Below, piece by piece: positions 1 to 4,834 of a stretch of DNA of 5,323 nucleotides. The DNA is from Chromatiales bacterium (GTDB taxonomy: Bacteria > Pseudomonadota > Gammaproteobacteria > UBA6429 > Thiohalophilaceae), in contig JAHEDB010000192.1 in the NCBI GenBank assembly GCA_024641465.1, forward strand, positions 1 through 5,323. The letters are read 5' to 3'. Every line of letters begins with the position of its first letter. Position 1 is the first letter of the stretch. A model generated the notes under the pieces. The model made no database searches, was not told the DNA's origin, and saw only the letters and a program-made list of their open reading frames with translations. The translations under genes and the position numbers were made by a program.

Positions 1-382
1 GAACATCGTCTTGCAGGGCGCCTATCTTGATCAGGCCGTCCTCGGTATGCGGAATCTCCGCCAGGGTTTCGCGCAGCTCCATTTGTTCCATGAGGAAGGC
101 GGGCTCGAGCGCGGAATAGCGTTGATCATCGAATGTCATGCCGCGCATCTCCAGCAGATAACGCGCGCGGAGGATCGGCGATTTCAGGGTCTGAAAGGCG
201 TCATTGATCTGCGCGGCCTTACGTACCGATAGCTGGCGTTCCTGATCCGAGGCGCCGGCAAACTTGTCGGGATGTACTGCCCGCTGTAGCTCGCGGTAAT
301 GCTCGGCCAGTATTGACTGATCGACTTCGTAGGAAACGGGCAGACCAAACAGCTCGAAGTGATTCTGGGTTGCGCTGTTCAT
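1..382 (-). CDS. hscB: HscB, J-domain co-chaperone for Fe-S cluster transfer (partial, 3' end outside window)
   Basis: HscB delivers the scaffold IscU to the Hsp70-type chaperone HscA and stimulates HscA's ATPase, which helps release the cluster to acceptor proteins in the cytosol. I translated the minus strand from the ATG at 382-380; the frame stays open to the window edge, giving the first 127 residues of a protein usually about 170-175 long. The N-terminal J domain has the diagnostic HPDKF at residues 37-41, where HPD is the Hsp70-contact motif, and the typical start NHFELFGLP. A helical part containing RYLLEMRG and FLMEQMELRE follows and begins the C-terminal IscU-binding bundle. A Shine-Dalgarno AGGG lies 5 bases before the start. 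The gene follows iscA after 25 bp and is the expected next gene of an isc operon. The missing C-terminus reflects the window cut, not a visible defect. Confidence 0.96.
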   Translation of the reverse strand, partial: MNSATQNHFELFGLPVSYEVDQSILAEHYRELQRAVHPDKFAGASDQERQLSVRKAAQINDAFQTLKSPILRARYLLEMRGMTFDDQRYSALEPAFLMEQMELRETLAEIPHTEDGLIKIGALQDDV

Positions 383-407
383 TTCTGCCCTGCTGTAAAA
401 CTATTTC

Positions 408-731
408 TTAGACGTTGAAGCTTTCGCCGCAGCCACAGGTATCCTTGACGTTCGGATTATTGAACTTGAAACCCTCGTTCAATCCCTCTTTGGCAAAATC
501 GAGCTCGGTGCCGTCCAGATAGACCAGACTCTTCGGGTCGATGATGACCTTGACGCCATTGGATTCAAATACCTGGTCGGTATCTTCAACGGTGTCGGCA
601 AACTCCAGTACATAGGCCATGCCGGAACAGCCCGTGGTTTTAACACCCAGGCGCAGGCCTGCACCCTTGCCCCGATTGGCGAGGAATTTCATGACGTGCT
701 GTGCAGCACTTTCGGTAACGGTAATTGCCAT
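408..731 (-). CDS. iscA: IscA, A-type Fe-S carrier protein
   Basis: IscA belongs to the HesB/IscA/SufA family, which accepts Fe-S clusters or iron and passes them to target apoproteins, notably for [4Fe-4S] maturation in the cytosol. At 107 residues it has the full E. coli length. The three cluster-ligand cysteines are visible as C35 in TTGCSGMAY and C99/C101 in the C-terminal CGCGESF signature. The N-terminal MAITVTESAA is typical, which supports the ATG at 731. An AAGG sequence about 11 bases upstream is a modest ribosome site, so translation may be partly coupled to iscU, which ends 21 bp earlier. hscB follows after 25 bp. ErpA and SufA are close relatives, but the position between iscU and hscB settles IscA. 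Confidence 0.97.
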   Translation of the reverse strand: MAITVTESAAQHVMKFLANRGKGAGLRLGVKTTGCSGMAYVLEFADTVEDTDQVFESNGVKVIIDPKSLVYLDGTELDFAKEGLNEGFKFNNPNVKDTCGCGESFNV

Positions 732-752
732 GCTGGTTACAACCTTTACTGA

Positions 753-1145
753 TTAGGCGCTCTTCTTCTGGCCCTTGCTCTTGAAATCGTCGATGGCCGC
801 CTTGATGGCGTCTTCGGCAAGGACTGAGCAATGGATCTTCACCGGCGGTAATTCAAGTTCCGCGGCGATTTCGGAATTCTTAATCTTGGAGGCCTCATCC
901 AGGGTCTTGCCCTTGACCCATTCGGTCAGCAATGAGCTGGAGGCGATGGCGGAACCGCAGCCATAGGTCTTGAACTTGGCATCTTCAATCACGCCGGCAT
1001 CATTTACCTTGATTTGCAGGCGCATGACATCGCCACAGGCCGGGGCGCCGACCATGCCGGTACCGACGTGCAAATCTTCTTTGTCCATGCTGCCGACATT
1101 GCGGGGATTTTCGTAGTGATCAATGACCTTGTTGCTGTATGCCAT
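753..1145 (-). CDS. iscU: IscU, Fe-S cluster assembly scaffold
   Basis: IscU is the scaffold on which [2Fe-2S] and [4Fe-4S] clusters are built from iron and IscS-derived sulfur before HscA/HscB-assisted transfer. The 130-residue protein carries all the landmarks at E. coli numbering: cluster-ligand cysteines C37 (PACGD), C63 (YGCGSA) and C106, the assisting D39 and H105, and the HscA recognition loop LPPVK at 99-103. The C-terminal tail GQKKSA is lysine-rich and not a known motif. The start at 1145 gives the conserved MAYSNKVIDHYENPRNVG, and GAGGT lies 8 bases upstream, a good Shine-Dalgarno site. It lies 48 bp after iscS, its physical partner and sulfur donor, and 21 bp before iscA. No residue expected to be essential is missing. 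Confidence 0.98.
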   Translation of the reverse strand: MAYSNKVIDHYENPRNVGSMDKEDLHVGTGMVGAPACGDVMRLQIKVNDAGVIEDAKFKTYGCGSAIASSSLLTEWVKGKTLDEASKIKNSEIAAELELPPVKIHCSVLAEDAIKAAIDDFKSKGQKKSA

Positions 1146-1193
1146 GACTGCTTACCTCAATTTGAGAAGTGGTTATTTTATCCTAAAACGATG

Positions 1194-2408
1194 CTAATGT
1201 GCCGCCCATTCGATGGAGTTCAGGTCGATACCGTCCTTGAACATTTCCCACAGGGGCGATAATTCTCGTAACTTGTCGATATTGTTGCGAATCTGTTTGA
1301 TGGCGAAATCCACCTCTTGCTCGGTGCTGAAACGGCCCAGGGTAAAGCGGATCGAGCTGTGCGCCAGTTCATCACTGCGGCCCAGGGCGCGCAGTACATA
1401 CGAAGGCTCCAGACTGGCCGAGGTACAGGCAGAACCCGAGGAGACGGCCAGGTCTTTCAGCGCCATCATCAGGGATTCGCCCTCGACAAAATTAAAACTG
1501 ATATTCAGGTTGTGCGGGATACGCCGTTGCATATCACCGTTGATGTAAGTCTCTTCGATATCCTTAAGACCATTCAGCAAACGATCGCGCAACATACGAA
1601 TACGTTCATTCTCAGTCGCCATTTCTTCTTTGGCATAACGGAAGGCCTCGCCCATGCCAACGATCTGGTGCACCGCCAGGGTGCCGGAACGCATACCGCG
1701 TTCATGGCCACCACCGTGCATCTGGGCCTCGAGGCGGACGCGGGGCTTGCGACGGACATACAGGGCGCCAATCCCCTTCGGGCCATAAATCTTATGGGCC
1801 GAGAAGGACATCAGGTCGACCTTGCTCTTTTCCAGATCGATGGCCACCTTACCGGCGCTCTGCGCGGCATCGACGTGGAACAGGATCTTGCGTGAACGGG
1901 TCAGTTCACCGATGGCGTCGATATCCTGGATCACACCGATTTCATTATTGACGTGCATGATGGACACCAGAATGGTGTCGTCGCGCATCGCGGCTTCGAG
2001 TTTCTTGAGATCGATCAGGCCGTTGGGTTCCGGGTCCAGGTAGGTGACTTCAAAGCCTTCCCGTTCCAGATTGCGGCAGGTATCGAGTACTGCCTTGTGT
2101 TCGGTCTTGCAGGTGATGATGTGCTTGCCCTGCTTGTGATAGAAGTGGGCTACGCCCTTGATGGCCAGATTGTCTGACTCGGTGGCGCCGGAGGTGAAGA
2201 CGATCTCTTTCGGGTCGGCATTGACCAGGTCGGCCACATTCTTGCGCGCCTCGTCGACCAGTTTTTCCGCATCCCAGCCATATTGATGGGAACGGGAGGC
2301 CGGGTTGCCGAAAGTCCCTTCCAGAGTGAGACAGTCACACATCTTTTTAGCCACACGGGGATCGACCGGGGTGGTCGCGGAATAATCAAAATAGATCGGC
2401 GTTTTCAT
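1194..2408 (-). CDS. iscS: IscS, pyridoxal-phosphate cysteine desulfurase
   Basis: IscS converts L-cysteine to alanine and carries the sulfur as a persulfide to IscU, and also to partners in tRNA thiolation. It is a dimeric fold-type I PLP enzyme of the cytosol. The 404-residue length equals E. coli IscS. Visible landmarks are the cofactor-binding SGATESDN (73-80), H104 in KTEHKAV, D180 in HVDAAQ, the PLP Schiff-base lysine K206 in SAHKIYGPKG, and the sulfur-carrying C328 in SSGSACTSASLEPS on the mobile loop. The C-terminal SPLWEMF...IEWAAH is the IscU-binding end found in true IscS and separates it from NifS or SufS. The start at 2408 gives MKTPIYFDYSATTPVDPRVA. Its GGAG ribosome site is 11 bases away, longer than ideal. 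The 102-bp leader after iscR is structured. iscU follows after 48 bp. Confidence 0.98.
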   Translation of the reverse strand: MKTPIYFDYSATTPVDPRVAKKMCDCLTLEGTFGNPASRSHQYGWDAEKLVDEARKNVADLVNADPKEIVFTSGATESDNLAIKGVAHFYHKQGKHIITCKTEHKAVLDTCRNLEREGFEVTYLDPEPNGLIDLKKLEAAMRDDTILVSIMHVNNEIGVIQDIDAIGELTRSRKILFHVDAAQSAGKVAIDLEKSKVDLMSFSAHKIYGPKGIGALYVRRKPRVRLEAQMHGGGHERGMRSGTLAVHQIVGMGEAFRYAKEEMATENERIRMLRDRLLNGLKDIEETYINGDMQRRIPHNLNISFNFVEGESLMMALKDLAVSSGSACTSASLEPSYVLRALGRSDELAHSSIRFTLGRFSTEQEVDFAIKQIRNNIDKLRELSPLWEMFKDGIDLNSIEWAAH

Positions 2409-2441
2409 GCCTGGTTTTTCTCCAACAACTCGATTTAACTC

Positions 2442-2459
2442 ACCCGCCCTAAGGCGGGT
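2442..2459 (-). other. GC-rich perfect stem-loop in the iscR-iscS spacer
   Basis: The transcript strand reads ACCCGCC, loop TTAG, GGCGGGT: a perfect 7-bp stem with a 4-base loop. It is not followed by a U-run on either strand, so it does not fit an intrinsic terminator. It sits about 33 bases before the iscS start and may act as an RNA-processing or stability element between iscR and iscS. An alternative pairing of GGGTA (2456-2460) with TACCC (2470-2474) would compete with it. The structure is seen in the sequence; the role is inferred. Confidence 0.6.
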
Positions 2460-2490
2460 AATCGTACCGTACCCAAACAGTTATCCTGGA

Positions 2491-2512
2491 AAGACTTTTG
2501 GGAAAAAGTCTT
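2491..2512 (-). other. Perfect 9-bp stem-loop overlapping the iscR stop codon
   Basis: The transcript strand reads AAGACTTTT, loop TCCC, AAAAGTCTT, with arms that are exact reverse complements. The stem begins inside the iscR TAA stop codon (2513-2511). It is followed by TCCAGG rather than a U-tract, so it is a poor terminator. In E. coli the iscR-iscS spacer is structured and protects the iscR message when the downstream part is degraded under RyhB control. This hairpin sits where a 3'-end protecting structure would be expected, but that role is inferred by analogy. Confidence 0.6.
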
Positions 2513-3002
2513 AAGAGTTTACCACTTCCGGGTTTTGGGATGTGAATTCTACCGTGCGGCCTTCTGTCTGGCGATGCTGGCGTTCCGAAACTTCTCGTAC
2601 CCCATCACGCGCCACCAGATTACCCAGGCTGATCCCGCTCAGGAAATCGTGGATCTGGGAACTCAGTTCGGTCCACAGGTCATGGGTCAGACACTGGTGT
2701 TCATCCTGACAATTGGCCAGACCACCACAGCGGGTGGTTTCGACCTTCTCGTCAACAGCGGTAATCACATCCGCCACGGCGATTTCATCGGCCACACGAC
2801 TCAGGCGATAACCACCACCGGGACCACGTGTACTGTCCACCAGTCCCTGTTTGCGCAAACGCGAGAACAACTGCTCCAGATAGGAGAGGGAGATGCCCTG
2901 ACGTTGTGAAATATCTGCGAGGGTGATGGGACCATCGTCATAATGCAACGCCAGATCGAGCATGGCGGTTACCGCGTAGCGGCCTTTGGTTGTTAGCCTC
3001 AT
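2511..3002 (-). CDS. iscR: IscR, [2Fe-2S] Rrf2-family regulator of the isc operon
   Basis: IscR is a homodimeric winged-helix repressor and activator whose own [2Fe-2S] cluster reports the cell's Fe-S status. Cluster-bound IscR represses isc from type 1 sites, and both forms act at type 2 sites. The 163-residue protein has the Rrf2 helix-turn-helix (ISQRQGISLSYLEQLFSRLR, 31-50), the wing RGPGGGYRLS (59-68), and the cluster ligands C92, C98, C104 and H107 at exactly the E. coli positions. I chose the ATG at 3002, giving MRLTTKGRYAVTAMLDLAL, because homologues begin there and AGGA lies about 8 bases upstream. An in-frame ATG at 3035 would add 11 unconserved residues and falls almost at the predicted transcript start. 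The C-terminal tail after RQH (141-143) is variable, as in relatives. It is the first gene of the isc unit and is probably autoregulated. Confidence 0.97.
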   Translation of the reverse strand: MRLTTKGRYAVTAMLDLALHYDDGPITLADISQRQGISLSYLEQLFSRLRKQGLVDSTRGPGGGYRLSRVADEIAVADVITAVDEKVETTRCGGLANCQDEHQCLTHDLWTELSSQIHDFLSGISLGNLVARDGVREVSERQHRQTEGRTVEFTSQNPEVVNS

Positions 3003-3029
3003 TGTCTTATCCTGCCTGTTTAGGTACGA

Positions 3030-3044
3030 TATCACTTACTGATA
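3030..3044 (-). repeat. Small inverted repeat near the iscR transcription start
   Basis: The transcript strand reads TATCA-GTAAG-TGATA, with 5-bp exact arms and a 5-base centre. It lies just downstream of the predicted -10 element, at about +1 to +15 of the iscR message. It does not match the GACT-N5-AGTC core of a type 1 IscR site. It could be a second operator for another factor or a weak 5'-end hairpin. Short repeats of this size also occur by chance. Confidence 0.35.
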
Positions 3045-3048
3045 GTGC

Positions 3049-3078
3049 ATAGTATACATAACTGACCATTTTAGTCAA
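3049..3078 (-). promoter_or_regulatory. iscR / isc operon sigma-70 promoter
   Basis: On the minus strand a -35 element TTGACT (3078-3073, 5 of 6 to consensus) is followed after 16 bases by TATACT (3056-3051, 5 of 6). An alternative -10, TACTAT, is 18 bases away. Transcription would start near 3044, leaving a leader of about 40 bases before the iscR ATG at 3002. The -35 hexamer lies inside the IscR operator, so bound IscR should block RNA polymerase. The promoter lies wholly between cysE and iscR. Confidence 0.75.
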
Positions 3079-3082
3079 GTAT
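3058..3082 (-). promoter_or_regulatory. Type 1 IscR-binding site in the iscR promoter
   Basis: I compared the 25 bases with the published E. coli type 1 consensus, whose core is GACT-N5-AGTC flanked by ATA on the left and TAT on the right. The site reads ATACTT, GACT, AAAAT, GGTC, AGTTAT, and matches at 23 of 25 positions by hand count. The differences are GGTC for AGTC in the right half-site and one flanking base. It overlaps the -35 hexamer and is well placed for repression by [2Fe-2S]-IscR. I see only this one good copy in the gap; E. coli has more than one in its iscR promoter. Confidence 0.85.
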
Positions 3083-3107
3083 TTTCACCCCAGTAAAACC
3101 TACCATA

Positions 3108-3908
3108 CTAGTCGGCTGTTTCTCCCCCGGTTTTAGACTTTTCCTTTTCATTATCGATATTTATCTCGCAAGGCCCCAGATCGGGCAGCTTAAGATCCGG
3201 CAATTCCATGCCCAGGGTCTTGATGGCCTGACACATATTTCTCATCTGGGTGTCCATGACATGGACATGATCCAACAATGCATCAATGGCATTGGCCACA
3301 GGATCCGGCATGTCTGCTGAGGTCCCGTAGGCATCAAATCCAATCTTGGTGGCAAAGGCCTTGCGGCGTTTATGGTGCTCGGTATTTTTATCCCGGGCTG
3401 ATTGTACAATCCGACCGGGAATACCCACCACGGTCGCCCCCGCAGGCACATCCTTGACCACCACCGCATTGGAGCCAATCCTGGCACCCTCGCCGATATT
3501 AAGCGGTCCCAGTACCTTGGCCCCGGCCCCGACGACCACATCATTGCCCAGGGTCGGATGGCGTTTACCCTTTTGCCAGGTGGTGCCGCCGAGGGTAACA
3601 CCGTGATAGAGGGTGACATCGTCACCGATCTCGGCGGTCTCACCGATCACCACCCCCATGCCATGGTCGATAAAAAATCGCCGACCGATAGTGGCGCCGG
3701 GATGGATTTCAATACCGGTCAGCATACGGGCGAAAGCCGAGGTAAAGCGGGCCAGCCATTTCAGGCCCCAGTTCCAGTAACAATGACTGACGCGATGCAA
3801 CAGAACGGCGTGCAGACCCGGATAGGTGGTGAGTACTTCAAAACTGTTGCGCGCTGCCGGGTCTCGGTCAAACACGCATTTGATATCTTCTCTAATTCGC
3901 CCAAACAT
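3108..3908 (-). CDS. cysE: CysE, serine O-acetyltransferase
   Basis: CysE transfers acetyl from acetyl-CoA to L-serine, giving O-acetylserine, the committed precursor of cysteine. The 266-residue protein starts MFGRIREDIKCVFDRDPAARN, the short N-terminus of the Pseudomonas/Azotobacter and EpsC-like type; E. coli CysE has about 75 more residues there. D16 in RDPAA corresponds to the serine-binding aspartate region. The left-handed beta-helix of hexapeptide repeats runs from about 66 to 168 and includes the catalytic pair D81-H82 (IDHGMG), GETAEIGDDV, and H117 in KRHPTLG. A roughly 95-residue C-terminal extension has a helical middle (DPVANAIDALLDHVHVMD) and an acidic, lysine-rich tail ending GGETAD, without the terminal isoleucine used by E. 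coli CysE to dock in CysK. It starts 8 bp after trmJ with only a weak ribosome site, which suggests translational coupling. iscR lies 105 bp downstream. Confidence 0.95.
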   Translation of the reverse strand: MFGRIREDIKCVFDRDPAARNSFEVLTTYPGLHAVLLHRVSHCYWNWGLKWLARFTSAFARMLTGIEIHPGATIGRRFFIDHGMGVVIGETAEIGDDVTLYHGVTLGGTTWQKGKRHPTLGNDVVVGAGAKVLGPLNIGEGARIGSNAVVVKDVPAGATVVGIPGRIVQSARDKNTEHHKRRKAFATKIGFDAYGTSADMPDPVANAIDALLDHVHVMDTQMRNMCQAIKTLGMELPDLKLPDLGPCEINIDNEKEKSKTGGETAD

Positions 3909-3916
3909 AGTCGTCT

Positions 3917-4687
3917 TTATGCCTTGTTGGTTTTCAGATCCTTACCCTTGTTAGCCTTTTCCGCCGCAGTGAGGATACCCCGCAGAATATTGACCTCCAT
4001 CTTATCAAGCCCGGCCCGATTAAACAGCCGCCGCAAGCGACGCATCAACTGGCGGGGGTTATCCGGATCATGAAAACCCAGATTGATCAGGGCCGATTCG
4101 AAGTGGCCATACAGTCCTTCCACCTCATCGGCCGTCGCACGGGGGTTATCATAAAATTCAGTCTGCTGATCGAGCCGCTCCCCCTCCAGATAGGAGGCCA
4201 TATGAATTTCATAGGCAAGTATCTGTACCGCAGCAGCGATATTCAGTGACAGATACTCAGGATTGCCCGGGATGTGCACCAGGGCATTGCAGCGCTCCAG
4301 TTCCTCATTGGTCAGCCCCCGATCCTCACGACCAAACACCAGCGCTACCTGGCCGGTTTGTGCATGCCCCGTCAGTTGCTGGATACATTCTCGCGGGTCG
4401 ATCACTGGCCAGGGGATGGAGCGCAGGCGGGCACTGGCCCCGACCACAAACACGCAACCGGCCAGGGCCTCATCGAGGCTCTCGGTGATACGAATATTGG
4501 CCAGGATGTCCCCGGCACTGGCAGCCATGGCCTTGGACTTACCTTCCGGGTCGGGAAAATTCTGCGGCGTAACCAGGTAGAGATGCTCAAGGCGCATATT
4601 CTTCATTGCCCGGGCGGCGGCGCCGATATTGCCCGGATGGCTGGTTTGGACCAGGACGATACGGATATTCTGGAAATTGACTGCCAT
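3917..4687 (-). CDS. trmJ: TrmJ, tRNA (cytidine/uridine-32) 2'-O-methyltransferase
   Basis: TrmJ uses S-adenosylmethionine to methylate the 2'-hydroxyl of C32 or U32 in the anticodon loop of several tRNAs. It is a homodimeric SPOUT (SpoU-type) enzyme with a knotted fold. All three SpoU motifs are visible: motif 1 SHPGNIGAAARAMKNM (16-31) with the essential arginine R26, motif 2 LVFGREDRGLTNEEL (116-130), and motif 3 PEYLSLNIAAAVQILAYE (143-160), which forms the SAM-binding knot. The C-terminal region from about 190 to 245 (FESALINLGF, RRLRRLFNRAGL, LRGIL) is the helical extension typical of TrmJ; 256 residues is near the usual length. The start at 4687 gives MAVNFQNIRIVLVQTSHPGN. Only a weak AGG or GAG lies upstream. 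It diverges from suhB and leads into cysE. TrmH and TrmL relatives lack this C-terminal extension. Confidence 0.95.
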   Translation of the reverse strand: MAVNFQNIRIVLVQTSHPGNIGAAARAMKNMRLEHLYLVTPQNFPDPEGKSKAMAASAGDILANIRITESLDEALAGCVFVVGASARLRSIPWPVIDPRECIQQLTGHAQTGQVALVFGREDRGLTNEELERCNALVHIPGNPEYLSLNIAAAVQILAYEIHMASYLEGERLDQQTEFYDNPRATADEVEGLYGHFESALINLGFHDPDNPRQLMRRLRRLFNRAGLDKMEVNILRGILTAAEKANKGKDLKTNKA

Positions 4688-4736
4688 TAACTCACGAACC
4701 TGCTGATTGAAACGCTATATGATACTGGAAATGGGG

Positions 4737-4766
4737 TTCGCCATGGCGGCAAATTGTCGTTAGAAT
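4737..4766 (+). promoter_or_regulatory. Candidate suhB promoter with GC-rich discriminator
   Basis: The best -10 on the plus strand is TAGAAT (4761-4766, 5 of 6 to consensus). The only -35 near the right distance is TTCGCC (4737-4742, 18-base spacer), a weak match. The bases after the -10, ACGCCCC, form a C-rich discriminator like those of stringently controlled promoters. Transcription would start near 4773, leaving a leader of about 59 bases that includes the hairpin and boxA-like site. For trmJ, on the other strand, TATCAT (4724-4719) is a possible -10, but I see no matching -35. Confidence 0.4.
4739..4748. repeat. 10-bp perfect palindrome in the trmJ-suhB spacer
   Basis: CGCCATGGCG is self-complementary over all 10 bases and lies about midway between the divergent starts, at the position expected for the suhB -35 region. 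It may be an operator half-pair or chance. The symmetry ends at 4739 and 4748. Confidence 0.3.
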
Positions 4767-4776
4767 ACGCCCCCTC

Positions 4777-4798
4777 GGCCAGGTTGTATCAACAGGCC
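4777..4798 (+). other. Imperfect hairpin in the suhB leader, just upstream of boxA
   Basis: GGCC (4777-4780) can pair with GGCC (4795-4798), and GTTG (4783-4786) with CAAC (4790-4793) around a TAT loop, with a small internal loop (AG opposite A). It ends 2 bases before the boxA-like element. In rRNA leaders a boxB hairpin precedes boxA, so the arrangement is similar in order, although no sequence match to boxB is claimed. Confidence 0.45.
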
Positions 4799-4800
4799 AC

Positions 4801-4813
4801 TGATCTTTAACAA
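4801..4813 (+). promoter_or_regulatory. boxA-like Nus-factor site in the suhB leader
   Basis: TGATCTTTAACAA matches the rRNA boxA sequence TGCTCTTTAACAA at 12 of 13 positions, the one change being C to A at position 3. In RNA form, boxA binds the NusB/NusE (S10) heterodimer. It ends 7 bases before the AGGA of the suhB ribosome site. In E. coli the Nus complex, of which SuhB is a member, represses suhB through a boxA close to its ribosome site. The same feedback is likely here, by inference. Confidence 0.7.
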
Positions 4814-4820
4814 AGCCAGA

Positions 4821-4834
4821 AGGAAGTTTTTGTG
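4821..4834 (+). promoter_or_regulatory. suhB ribosome-binding site and GTG start
   Basis: GAAGGAAG with core AGGA (4821-4824) lies 7 bases before the GTG at 4832. This strong site decides the start in favour of GTG over the ATG at 4841, whose spacing of 16 bases is too long. The first residues after the GTG (HPMLNIAVRAAR) match the start of E. coli SuhB. Confidence 0.85.

Noticed and set aside
1156..1166. CTCAA-T-TTGAG repeat overlapping the iscU ribosome site
   Set aside because: The one-base centre cannot form a full hairpin; only three G-C/A-T pairs would remain, too weak to claim control of iscU translation.
1317..1895. 192-residue open frame on the plus strand
   Set aside because: It is antisense to iscS, whose catalytic residues are all present. 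The frame is open only because of the codon bias of iscS.
2442..2512. Rho-independent terminator between iscR and iscS
   Set aside because: Both stem-loops are perfect, but neither is followed by a T-run on the transcribed strand, and iscR-iscS is an operon in related bacteria.
2535..2909. 124-residue open frame on the plus strand
   Set aside because: It is antisense to iscR, has no convincing ribosome site, and its composition is that of a reverse-complement shadow.
2511..3035. Longer IscR reading with an ATG at 3035 (11 extra residues, MISYLNRQDKT)
   Set aside because: The extension is not part of the IscR family, has no ribosome site, and begins within about 10 bases of the predicted transcript start. 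The ATG at 3002 has AGGA upstream and the conserved MRLTTKGRYA.
3402..4073. 223-residue open frame on the plus strand across cysE and trmJ
   Set aside because: It runs antisense to two confidently assigned genes and their junction, and shows no recognisable domain.
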